A stretch of 64,000 nucleotides of DNA from assembly GCA_003615045.1 (NCBI GenBank), contig ML014183.1, forward strand, positions 24,444 to 88,443, read 5' to 3'. The stretch's first letter is position 1. Every line of letters begins with the position of its first letter. The translations under genes and the position numbers were made by a program. The notes under the pieces were generated by a model. It made no database searches. It had not been told where the DNA came from and was given only the letters and a program-made list of their open reading frames with translations. Positions 45,301 to 54,492 of this stretch are shown here, in pieces. Origin of the DNA: Caulochytrium protostelioides (lineage: Eukaryota; Chytridiomycota; Caulochytriomycetes; Caulochytriales; Caulochytriaceae).

Positions 45301-47160
45301 CGGCTTTGTCGACAAGGTGCTCGGGACGGCGAGCTGCAGGTTGATAAGCTCTATCAAGCGGTCCACGAGGCCGCTGTACAAGCAGGACGCGAGGTGGTCG
45401 CGGTGCTCCACGGCTTCCTCGGCCGAATGGCCCCGTGGGAGACGGTCGCGGCCGACCAGCGCATCCTCGAGCGCGGTGGACGGCACGCCGAGCAGCTCCG
45501 CCGCATACACGAGCGGCTGCTGCGTCCGCACCGCGCACTGCAGGCGCTCGCCGGCCGACGCGCTCCGCGGCAGCGACGTGACGGCCCCGTCGTCCCGCAG
45601 GTCGTCCGAGGCGATGAAGCCGATGTTGCCCAGATGCAGGATCGCCGCCAGAACGCGAATGAGCTCGCTCAGACTAGCTTGCGTCAGCCCCAGGAACGCC
45701 ATGTCTTTCAGGAACGTGTGGAAGGCGCGGGCGTCGGCAGAGGTGAGGCTGTGGACGCCTCCCGTCGGCGCGCCATGGCGCAGCAGTGAGCGGGCGGCCG
45801 CGCCGCGCGTCAGCGTACCGCGTCTTGGCGGGGGAGCGTCTACCGAAGTCGGCGCGGCGCCGTCGATGCCGTGGGCGCCCGCGTCTTGCGCGTCCTGGAA
45901 TGATTCGTACAAGAAGACAGGCGCCAGGTGCGCGAAATCGATGGCATGGGGGTCTTCGGGCGGCGTGGCGGCGGCTTCCGCGGCGGCCGTGGCGGCCTCG
46001 GCCTCGGCGGCGGCAGCCGCCTCGGCAGCCACGACGGCGGGATCCGGGAGACGGGTGGCAACATAGGTGCCGCCGAGGTAGTTGTAGGTCGCGGGGTCGT
46101 CGTTCAAGTGGAGCTCCGCCGCGGTCTCGGGGTCACAGCCCGCCAGCAGGCTGTAGAAAACGGCGTGGTTGCGCTCGCCGGCGGCGAAGCGCCCGGCGAC
46201 GCGGAGCGGGTCGGTGGGAAACAACCGCGACTGGATGCCGGCGAGGCGGCCCTGCGAGGTGAAGGACAGCGTCAGGCTGACGCCGTGGACGCTGCGCTGC
46301 CGCTCGGTCGTGGGATCGCACGTGATTTCGCCCAGGAGGTCAAACAGGCGCTCGAGGCGCTCCAGCGCCATCCCCATCTGGGTGTTGCGCTGGTGGCCCA
46401 TGTGGACGCTGTTCGCAATGATCTGGCGCACCGCGAGTCGGCGCTGGAAGGTTTTGCCGCTTCCGGAGGGGCCCCGGAAAACCAGGGTCTGAGGGCGCGC
46501 GCTGCGTAGCATACGGAAGTATGCCATCGACGCGAGCTCCAGCACGTGGGCCGGCGCAATGGCCGTCTTGGCAGCGCGGCGGGCGCGGCGCGCCGTCGGG
46601 TCCGACCGGCCATTGGCGTCCGACTGCGCCGTTCGGAATGGTGATGATGCCGTGGCGGTCGTGTCGCCGTCTTCGTTCAGGGCGTTGTCTTGGTTGTTGT
46701 TGTTGTTGTTGTCGTCGTCGTCGTCGTCGTCGTCGCAGGCATGGTAGGTCAAGGGCGCTTCCAACGGTAGTGCGGACGCGACATAGCGTCGACACTCGGC
46801 GGTACGATCGGCATCGTCGACCGGCGGAGGGAGGAAGCCCTGGGACACGGGTCCGACGGCGATCACGCGGTGCGGGCCGTGCCGCGTGTAGTGATAGCCA
46901 GCCTCATAGCGCTGCACGAGGCGTCTCGCAAGCACGGTCACGGACTGGATGTCGCCGGCGTTGACGGCCGCGCCGCCCATCACATCGTCGCTGTTGTACG
47001 TCTTGGCCACGGCGTTCAGAAAGACCAGTGCCGGGTGGTTCGTCGGGACGGGCGGCACCGGCTCAGGTGCGGGGTCGACAACTTTGGCGGGCGCCGGCGC
47101 GGCGCCTTCGGCCACGGCCATGGCCATGGCGCCCTCGCGCAAGGGGGGATATGAGGTCAT
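42364..47160 (-). CDS. Myosin-motor-like/DEK_C protein related to motor chitin synthases but lacking the synthase domain
   Basis: Encodes about 1598 aa. Residues about 40-900 are homologous to the motor of the neighbouring chitin synthase. They share VQRYEAGYHYTRHGPHRVIAVGP, a modified P-loop GPSGSGKT near 230, GERNHAVFYSLLAG, LAAILHLGNIGF, switch II DFPGFEQL, and a motor end (WDARFYYVAPTGDLFINELLLR) aligning with YIVGHHNVFMNEAMWR. Switch I is not recognisable. Insertions include poly-Asp/Asn and Ala/Glu-rich stretches. The expected TM helices, cytochrome-b5-like region and glycosyltransferase are absent. Instead come Ser/Thr/Pro linkers, a WICCEYV segment near 1165, Gly/Tyr/Ser repeats (VYGGGGGG...YGSGYGSG) and a DEK_C domain at about 1535-1598. 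Start ATG 47160 (context ACGATGA); the frame extends upstream only from a GTG. Role unknown; it could partner the adjacent synthase. Confidence 0.88.
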   Translation of the reverse strand: MTSYPPLREGAMAMAVAEGAAPAPAKVVDPAPEPVPPVPTNHPALVFLNAVAKTYNSDDVMGGAAVNAGDIQSVTVLARRLVQRYEAGYHYTRHGPHRVIAVGPVSQGFLPPPVDDADRTAECRRYVASALPLEAPLTYHACDDDDDDDDNNNNNNQDNALNEDGDTTATASSPFRTAQSDANGRSDPTARRARRAAKTAIAPAHVLELASMAYFRMLRSARPQTLVFRGPSGSGKTFQRRLAVRQIIANSVHMGHQRNTQMGMALERLERLFDLLGEITCDPTTERQRSVHGVSLTLSFTSQGRLAGIQSRLFPTDPLRVAGRFAAGERNHAVFYSLLAGCDPETAAELHLNDDPATYNYLGGTYVATRLPDPAVVAAEAAAAAEAEAATAAAEAAATPPEDPHAIDFAHLAPVFLYESFQDAQDAGAHGIDGAAPTSVDAPPPRRGTLTRGAAARSLLRHGAPTGGVHSLTSADARAFHTFLKDMAFLGLTQASLSELIRVLAAILHLGNIGFIASDDLRDDGAVTSLPRSASAGERLQCAVRTQQPLVYAAELLGVPSTALEDALVGRDRLPRGHSAEEAVEHRDHLASCLYSGLVDRLIELINLQLAVPSTLSTKPLPTTLTLVDFPGFEQLKHEDDDLDLNDSNGRTTHGFESFVVNMCNEVLNHRLTHTLLDQPAARLTLAGCPIRSVTTTDNAIADFATDCDGRDGEGLRQLFARVDLSPADLVDLVVGKHPRLVSNDPLSKYLPQGPSHVIAVAHTHGRVAYNLTRFHDKNIQWGLNAPPWMTELFVPNPTMPQIWDPIARDLIRTILRRSRKTWYAHAMDYVAMLAKRWEPTTVWTVDCVARDVLRAAANAATPPPDMANWVPAARRRATCEIGLGAPVPLAYLAAQMPYAAIATPQDARAALARTGWDARFYYVAPTGDLFINELLLRTIERLPRDFKGMPLRGHPQTLSMGTLHGTISSRADTAAAGSTSMTTLVASESAASVDAAAAAASKRNRAQRRRMQGQSVAPPTAGGISPPPPPSHAPQLSRTTTVTTARGTNRAPTTSSTATSTPVHPTASCAVQSRPATATDTISLAGASTPGLSPGASSEASPGGSPDGLLPVSPRGVQPSAIAAPSTTKVGTEMGLLHQADTAARLRSIRRQSVYPVDEPQPNWMERLMGWICCEYVDEGRQDMAGTLTPEQIEARRQARARAGSFSAGSPGANDAGAGAPPATTPGHLGAGVHPPPMQQIMSFRDVRSASGSSSTPTMVGDLRWMGHNGVFAPGMNGAQAAAAAASVYGGGGGGAGSVYGGPALSGYGSGYGSGADSLYGAGSGGAPSAYGAASSVYHPMMAPPAIGGYYGQPAMGGAPSVLSYGMAPSGLWAAAGPGMDEESQMYALHRSGSGGSILSGHGASLPSTPALAGPAPHSLDSPFQPISLTNTGLGLPHMSPPGGLGLPQSPSAYLHYGSRPGSPMTGASMNSGMAVGGGGWATATPGTPPRSADSASPPNSETRGGDPGRRGEKRRPRGRKAGRTRSAAALEAVPPLPAGVTKDAVVAAVVAIVNEGDLNTLTSKAVRARVNEQLGLDARYKALVQACIEQAILEGP

Positions 47161-49815
47161 CGTGCTGGAATCGGAGCGATGAGAAGTGGGATCGAGCGCG
47201 ACTTCGACGAGAACGGCGGTGGGGGCCGTGGCGGCCGTGGCGACCGTGTCCTGGCGACAGCGCCAGAGGTCCGGTAACAAGACCGGGCGCGGCTTGCGGA
47301 GATTCGGCGACGAAGCGCCGCGAGGACAGGCGATGCGATGCGATGTTCGCGTCGGGAGATGGCGATACGGCGGACGACACAACACCGCGTCGCACGCCTC
47401 ATACGCTTCCGCGAAAAGCGTCCGTCACGCCAGCGGTGAGCAGCGACGCTGCTGGACGAGACCTGGGCACGTGAAGAAGTCCGAACGCCGGCCGGAAGAA
47501 AGCCAGCGCGGATCACGTGGGCGGCTGGCGGCGGTGGTGGCGGTGGCGGCGGTGGCGGCAAGTCGGCGGCGGCGAGGAACACGCCCGTCGGAGTCAGCGG
47601 AGAGAGATAGAGCGTCCGCACGCGCCACCCGCCGTGTCCGCAGGCCGAGGACGCCGCTGCAGGTCCTGTCGGCGCGTGTGTCACCTTCGGTCCCCGCCGC
47701 TGCCGCCGCTCGGGTCCCGTTCCGGCGGAGAGGCCGCTGCGACCACTGCCGCCGGCGGGGGCGAGCGCCGCGCGCGGTGGCGCAGGCGAGGAGCGGCGGC
47801 GGTCCGAAGGCCCGCCGTCCGTGACCTGACGAGCGGCGCTGACGAGCCTTCGGTGCCGCGCCTTCAAGCGGCGCGCAGGCGGCCGTGCAGCCCGGCGCAG
47901 GGAACCTCGCGTGCAGCGGCGCGCGGCGCGGATGCGGGTGCTGTGGGTGGCGAACCGCGAGGGGTGGACGGCGGCTGTGGCTTGGGTCGGGACCAACGGC
48001 CCTCGAGCAGCAAAGCGCAGCACCGGATGTGCAGGATGGCTCCGCCTGGTCGCGGGGGGCGCGTGGGTGCTTGGATATCGGCGGGCACGGCAGCGTCAAA
48101 ATGACATCGGCGGCGGGGTAGCCCGCTCGGCAATGCGCAAGGTGGGTGCACGGCGGAGGCACCGACGAGACCGTGCAATGACGTGGACTGGCTGGGCGAC
48201 CGAGAAACACGAGAGTGCCCAAGCTCAGCGCAGCCAGGCGAGAGGGCGAGAGCCCCTGAGATGAGAGGCGAAGCAAACAAAGCAACCCCGAGGCGTGGAC
48301 CGGTTCAGACCGAGGCAAGGAAGGCAAGCAAGCGGCCTCCAGGCAATGTGTCCGGCCGGTGTCCGTGCCCGTTGGCACACTAGAAGACGTAACGGATGGC
48401 AGAAGTTTGTGCAATGCCATGTCATGCAAGGCAAGGCAAGGCAAGGCAAAGGATCTCAACGCTCAACGTCAAGCAGCGGACGGTCCCCCTAGGCAAATCT
48501 AGCGATGAAATGCTGGTTGAAAAGTTCCCCTCGCACTCGCCGTCGTTAGGTGCAGTGCCAACCATCTGGATCATCATGCCGTCTATGTCGCGGCATGGCC
48601 ATGCTATATATGCTGATGTTCCGGCGACAATGCATGACTTCGCTTTCTTGATCGCATATCCGTGTCTCCAGCGAGAAACGCGAAGGGTCGCTGATATCGC
48701 CTGAATTTCTCTTGCTTCCCGGTCGTCGACCCTCCGGAGGTTTATGAGGATAAACAGATGGCGATGATGACAACATTTTTCCACGGGGCATGCATCGGGC
48801 ATCAGTCTTTTTCGTAACGAAGTGGTCGGAAGCGGCCGAAGGCGCGATAAAGACCCCTTTCATAGCTCGTTAATAGGATATGTTTTCTTTCCTTTTTCTT
48901 CCTTGCCTGATTTCATTCATCTGTTTGTTCTGGTGTTTTTCGGGATCGACCATGAGGAGCGAGAGCGAAACCTGTCAAAAAAGATGCTCCAAGCCGTCTT
49001 TCGGATAGAAGACAATATCATGTCGAGATGCAGTCGCCGATGTCGAAGAATGAGGAAGTGAAGTCATGTTATACGCAAGGATGACAGCTCTCGTAGACGT
49101 CCAAGCGTCTTCGGTAGGTATGACACTACCGGCCGTGCTGTAACCAGGGGCTTATGCTGCGATGGTATGCATGATCATGCATGTCTGCGGACACATCAAA
49201 TCACCACTTTAAATGAACGGAGAGGAGAGGAGATATTCACTAGTTGATAATCGAACATAAAGAGACATGTTGGTATGGTCGTCATCGTAGTGGCAGCCGT
49301 CGCCTCGTCGCCGCGTATGCATTTAGCTGTCGATCGCCGGGAGGCCCGCTCCCTCATGTGGCGCTGCGGCTGACGCCACACTTTCGCCTAGCAAGGTAGA
49401 ACAAAGGAACGGGGCGGTCGCACCCAAGCGGCGGGGCCGTAATGGGGTGCCGGTGCGATCGGAGCTACTCGACCCCAGTAAGCCTCCTCATCACCGCATG
49501 CTTGAATGCACTCCGCTGCACCTAGTTGAGCCCTCTTGCTCCACGCGTTGCAGAGTGCTTCCCGACCTCGAATCGCTTCAGCCTGGTCGCTCGAACCCCC
49601 CGCATCGAAAACTCCGCTCCATCGCGACTTGCCCGTCGATCACCTCGCTTTTCCCCAGCATCGAGGGCAGGCGCCTTGCCATCACAAGACCACGTCATCA
49701 CGAGACCACGAGACCACGTTACATCCGTCCCTGTTGGTTCTGCCAGGATGATGCTTGCCCGCCCGTGAGCCGTCGCATAACCGGACTTGCGTGAACCGCC
49801 AGGGGCGCTCCCGCG
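47161..49815. other. Long gene-free interval
   Basis: About 2.65 kb. The left part is the promoter of the motor-like gene and has a GCGATGCGATGCGATG tract at 47330-47345, about 170 bp upstream of its start (CATCGC repeats on its coding strand). GCAAG repeats occur at 48426-48450. The region 48700-49300 is noticeably more AT-rich than its surroundings. The right part precedes the first gene of the tandem pair. No protein-like frame found. Confidence 0.45.
48426..48450. repeat. (GCAAG)n pentanucleotide repeat
   Basis: Five tandem copies of GCAAG-type pentamers in noncoding DNA, preceded by ATGCCATGTCAT. Confidence 0.8.
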
Positions 49816-52329
49816 ATGGCCTTCGACCTGCATGAGCGGCTGAAGGCCTCGCTCGCCGAGCGCGCCGCGCTGGCCAAAGAGCTTTCGCAGATGCGCTCGG
49901 ATCTCTCCGACGCTCGCATCGCCCAGGAAAACGCGGAAATAGGAAAGCTTATCGCCGAGAGCCGCTCGGAGCAGCATGTCGCCCGTCTCGCCGAGAAAGA
50001 GGCGCAGCTGCAGCAGCTGGACGCGGCGCTCGGGCAATGCGGTCTCAGTGTCCGTGCCGTCCTCGCGCAGCCGAGGGGCGTCGTGGCCGTCTTTGTGCAT
50101 ACCGCCGTGAGCGCGCGCCTGGCTGCCACGGCGCCACGCCACGACGCGTCGTCGAGCGATCCTGCGGATCCCGCCGCGACGGCGCCAGTCGGAGCCGATC
50201 CCAACGTGGTTCAAGCGACATCGTCTTCATTATTGGAGGTGGCACCGCCATTACCGGAAACAGAAGCGGATGCAGAAGCGGATGCAGAAGCGGACGCAGA
50301 AGCGGACGCAGAAGCGGACGCAGAAGCGGAGGCGGATGCAGAAACAGATGCGGAGACGGAAGTCGAGGCAGAAACAGATGCGGAGACGGTGGCCGATCAC
50401 CCGGATGCGCTCGCCCCCTCGGACGAGGCGGCGGACCCGGCGACGACCGATGCGGCCAGCCTGGATCTCGGAGCATACATAGCAGCGGATCCGGCGGACG
50501 CCGCCCATAGCGCGACGCCGCCTGAGGACGCGGCGGGTTCCGAGTCAGTCGACGCGGCGAAGGTGCCGCATTCCCCTCTCCGATCGGCGCGTGACGCCAC
50601 TCCGGCCACCCATGCCGCTGGGACGCCGGCCGACCCTGGGCCATCACCACTTGAAACGACGGCCGCGGTGCCTTCTCCAGCGACCGCTCTTGCCGCGGCG
50701 ACCGTGCCTCCGCCCTCCGCTGTGCCCGCCTCCGCTCCCGCCACCGCGCCGGCAGCGGCCGCCGCAGCGCCGACGGCTCCGGCCCAACCATCGCCGGCCG
50801 CGCGTTCTGCGGCCCCTGCGGCGACGGTGGCGTCTACAGCCACGTCGCGACCACCCGCAACGATGACGACGACGTCGGCAACAACGACGGTCACGATCGC
50901 CACGACGATTGACGACACAACGCCGGCCTTCGACCGCGGTTTCGCGATCCAGCTGCTGGACACGCCGCTTCAGAAAATCACGCTGCCGGGCTCGCACACC
51001 ACGTGGGATGCTTCCAATATGGCCGCGTATGGTCGCCCGATCCCACTGATCCAGATTCTCAAGGAATTTTATGCGGGCTGCTTCTCCTTCTTCAAATCGG
51101 GCGACCGCCTGATCATCTATGCCGCCGCTATGGACTACCTGCTGGAAAAGGGGATGACGCCCGCGATCGTCGAGCAGTTCTGGGCGCGGCCCCCAAAGGG
51201 CGCGCTGCTCGTGCCATGTATTCCCGAGCTCTTAATTCAGGATTTCCTCGAGTTCCTCGGCGACGCTTCCGACAAAGGGCTGCTCGCCATCAAGCGTCGC
51301 ACCGCACGCGCGTCGCAACCTGCCGCCCCGCCTGTGAAGGCTGCGGCGCCCACGAAGATCGCCAACCCCGCTGCGACCACGCACGTGGCCACCCAGGAGG
51401 CCACGCAGGCGGCGACGACACGGTCGCGTGCGGTGACATCGCATCACAAGATTCCGACCCATCACCAGGACCTGCCGCCCCTCGAGGCGAACGCTGACCC
51501 GGCTGCGTGGATCGGTTACCACGACGTCGTCACAACCTACTTTCCGGAGCTGGCGATGCCTGCCCAGCCCAACAGTATGCTGGTCCCGCTGCTCTACCGC
51601 TGCGGGGCGCGCCGCCGGGTTCGGGGGCGCAGCTGGTCGGTCGTGCTGCCGCATCGCCACGCCGGTCTATTTGTCCGCAAACTCATTCAAAGGATCCCTG
51701 AGGTCCGTCAGGCCTTTGACCGGCGTTTGCGCCACCACACCCGCCACGGCGACGCCACGGCATCGACAGCGCCAGCGCCAACGGCCGAACCGACGCCACG
51801 CCAAACACGCCGGCGCGGCAGACCGCTGAAGGCCTCCCGCGATGGCCCGCCGGCCAAGAAAGCCAAGCCAGACGCGGCCGCGGAGCCGCACCTCCCGGCG
51901 GCGGCCACGTTCCGGGAGTGGTTTACGCAGCAGGGTGCGCCGCTGTTCCATTCGGCGAGATGGGCGTGCCCAGCGGGACCGGGAGGGCGTCCGAACGGTC
52001 CCCGCAGCACGGGGTCGGCGCCGGCGCCGGCGATCGCCGATGCTGACGCGGCGGCGCGGGCGGCGGCGGCCCGCATCGCCGCGCTCGAGGCCAGCTTGGC
52101 CGATCGAGCCCAGTCCGACGCGGCAGCGCTCGTGGCGCTCTTCCACCGGAACCCGCGCTACCATCGGTCGCGACTGATGGGCCGCCCGCCGGTGCCGGAG
52201 GTCGACGCGGCCGCGGCCGACGACCATGCGGACGACGAGGACGGACCCTTGCGGGCCCTGCATGACCGCTGGCGGTCGGCCGCGTCAGGAGTGCCGTCGA
52301 TCCCGGCGCCTGCGCCGACGGCGGCTTAA
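49816..52329 (+). CDS. Unrecognised coiled-coil protein, member 1 of a tandem paralogous pair
   Basis: Encodes 837 aa and is not assigned to a known family. Residues about 1-75 form a coiled coil (HERLKASLAERAALAKELSQ). A low-complexity acidic Glu-Ala-Asp repeat covers ~150-195, followed by Ala/Pro/Thr-rich sequence. Residues about 373-494 form a compact domain (ITLPGSHTTWDASNMAAYGR, FKSGDRLIIYAAAMDYLLEKGM, LLIQDFLEFLGDASDKGLLAIKRR) that aligns with residues ~220-346 of the next gene. Residues about 558-635 hold a Trp module (WIGYHDVVTTYFPELAMPAQ...ARRRVRGRSWSVVLPHRHAGLFV), also shared. At about 665-672 RRRGRPLK matches an AT-hook core, next to PPAKKAKPD, a possible nuclear signal. A nuclear or chromatin role is inference only. 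ATG 49816. Confidence 0.8.
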   Translation: MAFDLHERLKASLAERAALAKELSQMRSDLSDARIAQENAEIGKLIAESRSEQHVARLAEKEAQLQQLDAALGQCGLSVRAVLAQPRGVVAVFVHTAVSARLAATAPRHDASSSDPADPAATAPVGADPNVVQATSSSLLEVAPPLPETEADAEADAEADAEADAEADAEAEADAETDAETEVEAETDAETVADHPDALAPSDEAADPATTDAASLDLGAYIAADPADAAHSATPPEDAAGSESVDAAKVPHSPLRSARDATPATHAAGTPADPGPSPLETTAAVPSPATALAAATVPPPSAVPASAPATAPAAAAAAPTAPAQPSPAARSAAPAATVASTATSRPPATMTTTSATTTVTIATTIDDTTPAFDRGFAIQLLDTPLQKITLPGSHTTWDASNMAAYGRPIPLIQILKEFYAGCFSFFKSGDRLIIYAAAMDYLLEKGMTPAIVEQFWARPPKGALLVPCIPELLIQDFLEFLGDASDKGLLAIKRRTARASQPAAPPVKAAAPTKIANPAATTHVATQEATQAATTRSRAVTSHHKIPTHHQDLPPLEANADPAAWIGYHDVVTTYFPELAMPAQPNSMLVPLLYRCGARRRVRGRSWSVVLPHRHAGLFVRKLIQRIPEVRQAFDRRLRHHTRHGDATASTAPAPTAEPTPRQTRRRGRPLKASRDGPPAKKAKPDAAAEPHLPAAATFREWFTQQGAPLFHSARWACPAGPGGRPNGPRSTGSAPAPAIADADAAARAAAARIAALEASLADRAQSDAAALVALFHRNPRYHRSRLMGRPPVPEVDAAAADDHADDEDGPLRALHDRWRSAASGVPSIPAPAPTAA
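50261..50396 (+). repeat. 6/12-bp repeat encoding (E-A-D-A)n acidic stretch
   Basis: Tandem GAAGCGGATGCA-type units, grading into GAAACAGATGCGGAGACG variants, code an acidic Glu/Ala/Asp/Thr segment inside the first gene of the tandem pair. Confidence 0.9.
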
Positions 52330-53194
52330 CTCCCTCACGTGTCGCATCACTCCTGATTACACACTGGCGATGAATCGCTGTTATCCGTCGAAACCATTGC
52401 GTGAGTGATGTCTTACATAAGTCGACCTCGTCGTATGTACACCTGGTCGTGTTTCGCTGGGACCTCGTCTCGCCTCGTGGGGCTGGAATAGGTTGCGGCG
52501 GCGCGAAACGCAACACCCATCCTCTTGACATCGGAGGTCGCGCGCGTCGTCGTCGTACAGCACGAGCCCAAGGGATGCTTGCGCTTGCCGCGGCACTTAC
52601 GATAAACCGCGTGCTGGCTCGTGCCGCCGCGGCTCTGGTTCCGCGCATCGCATGGCACGTCGCGGGGTCGGCCGTTGCCACAGCCGCAGCTGCGATCGCA
52701 AGCATGACTCGCGGGGGGTACCTCAGGGCACCAGCGCCTCCCCGCGGCCCGCGCACCCTTGGGGCCACCCTCTGGCGCTTCCACGCCCCTTCCGCGAAAG
52801 AAAAAGAAAACGAGGAAGCTGAGCGGACATCACGACTGCTTAGACCGCCATCGCGGGCGCTTCACGACATGAGCGGAGGCGCAGACGACCGCCGGTGACG
52901 CGTCGTTTTGCTTTCCATCATAGACTTCGTATCGTGCGCCATCCTCTCCGTATATCGACGTCGCGTGTGAATTGATACCAGATTGATACCACCGCGCCAA
53001 GGGTCTTATCTGTCGCCGCTTCTTCGTAATAGAGCCCATCATCTAACGCAGCACGCCGTCTCCCGTGCGCCCTTCATTCCTGTCGCCGCCGCCACGGCCC
53101 TTTTTCTGATACTGACCTGACACCCCCCCCCGCCACACCCCCCTGCCGCTCCGCGCCTGCTGACGCTGTCGACGCCGCCGACAACGCCGACGCC
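52330..53194. other. Interval between the tandem paralogues
   Basis: About 865 bp of noncoding sequence, including the 3' flank of the first paralogue and the promoter of the second. A C8-C9 run and pyrimidine-rich stretch lie just upstream of the second start (53120-53150). No gene recognised. Confidence 0.5.
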
Positions 53195-54460
53195 ATGTCA
53201 GCGTTAGAAGAGCGCCTTAAGGCGTCCATGAAGGAACGGGCCCAGCTCAGCCAGGACCTGCAGAAAGCGCTGCACGCACTCTCGGAGCTCCAACTCAAGT
53301 ATGAGGCCGTCGACATCGAGAATGTGAGTCTCAAGGAGAAGCTTGCGGAGCTCGAGGCCCACGCGGCGGCAGCGCCGTCGTCGCCGACACCGGCCAAGCC
53401 CTCGCAACCCGCGGCGCCGGCATCGGCGACCAAGACCAGTCGGCCGTCCCGCGCCGCGGCCGCCGCGTCGCCGCCGCCGCCGCCTGCGACGCCGCTGACC
53501 TCCCGGCGCCGTGCCGCCGCTGCCGCCGCCGAGGCGGCCGCCGAGGCGGCCGCGGCCCAAGTCGCTAAGGGCAAGGCCGCCAAGGGCAAGGGCAAGGCCG
53601 CGGCCGCGGCGCGTGCAGCGCCACCGTCCGAGGATGAGGACGACGCGGCCAGCTCGGACGCCGCGTCCCAGACGCCGCCATCGCGCACGGCGGCGACGCG
53701 ATCGAGTCCGTCGAGCCGGTCGCGCGGCAAGGACGCCGCGGACAAGGGCAAAGCCGCCGCGGACAAGGGCAAGGCGCCGATGGCGACGCCGGTCAAGGCG
53801 GCGCCCGCGGCGGCGACGGCGACGACGCCCGCCTCGGGCAGCGGCCGCTACGCGTACATGAAGGGCTACGCGACGGCGCTGACGGACCGCGTGCTCGACC
53901 GGATCTCGCTGCCCGGCTCGACGACGGCATGGGACCGCGCCAACGAGGCCGCGTTCGGGGAGCTCATCCCCTGGCACTTTGCGCTGCGCGATATCTACCG
54001 CGGCAGTCTCACGTACCTGAAAGCGGGCGACCGGGAGATCTTGGCTATGACCCTGGAAGAGTACCTGGAAGCCAAGGGCTTCACGGCCGAGGCGATCGAA
54101 AACATGCATATGGTGCCGACGGGCCGCCAGAAGAAGCCCGTGCTGGGCGTGCCGCAGCGCTTGATCGAAGACTACCTGCTCTGGCTGGGTCCGGCGCTGG
54201 AGAAGGGCCTGCTGGACTACAAGAACAAGCGCGGGACGCCCGTCAAGGCTCCGCCGGCCGCGCCGGCGCCGCCGGCCAAGCGCAGGCGCACCGAGACGCT
54301 CGAGGCGTCCGGGTCGGGGTCTGCGTCGGCCTCGCAGCCACCCGCTAAGCGCGTGGCCAAGGCCGCGCCGGCGGCATCCAGCAGCAGTTCGAGTAGCGGC
54401 GAGGGCGCCAGTGCTTCTCAGAGCAGCAGCAGCAGCAGCGGCTCAGACTCGAGCGAGAGC

Positions 54461-54492
<32 letters not shown>

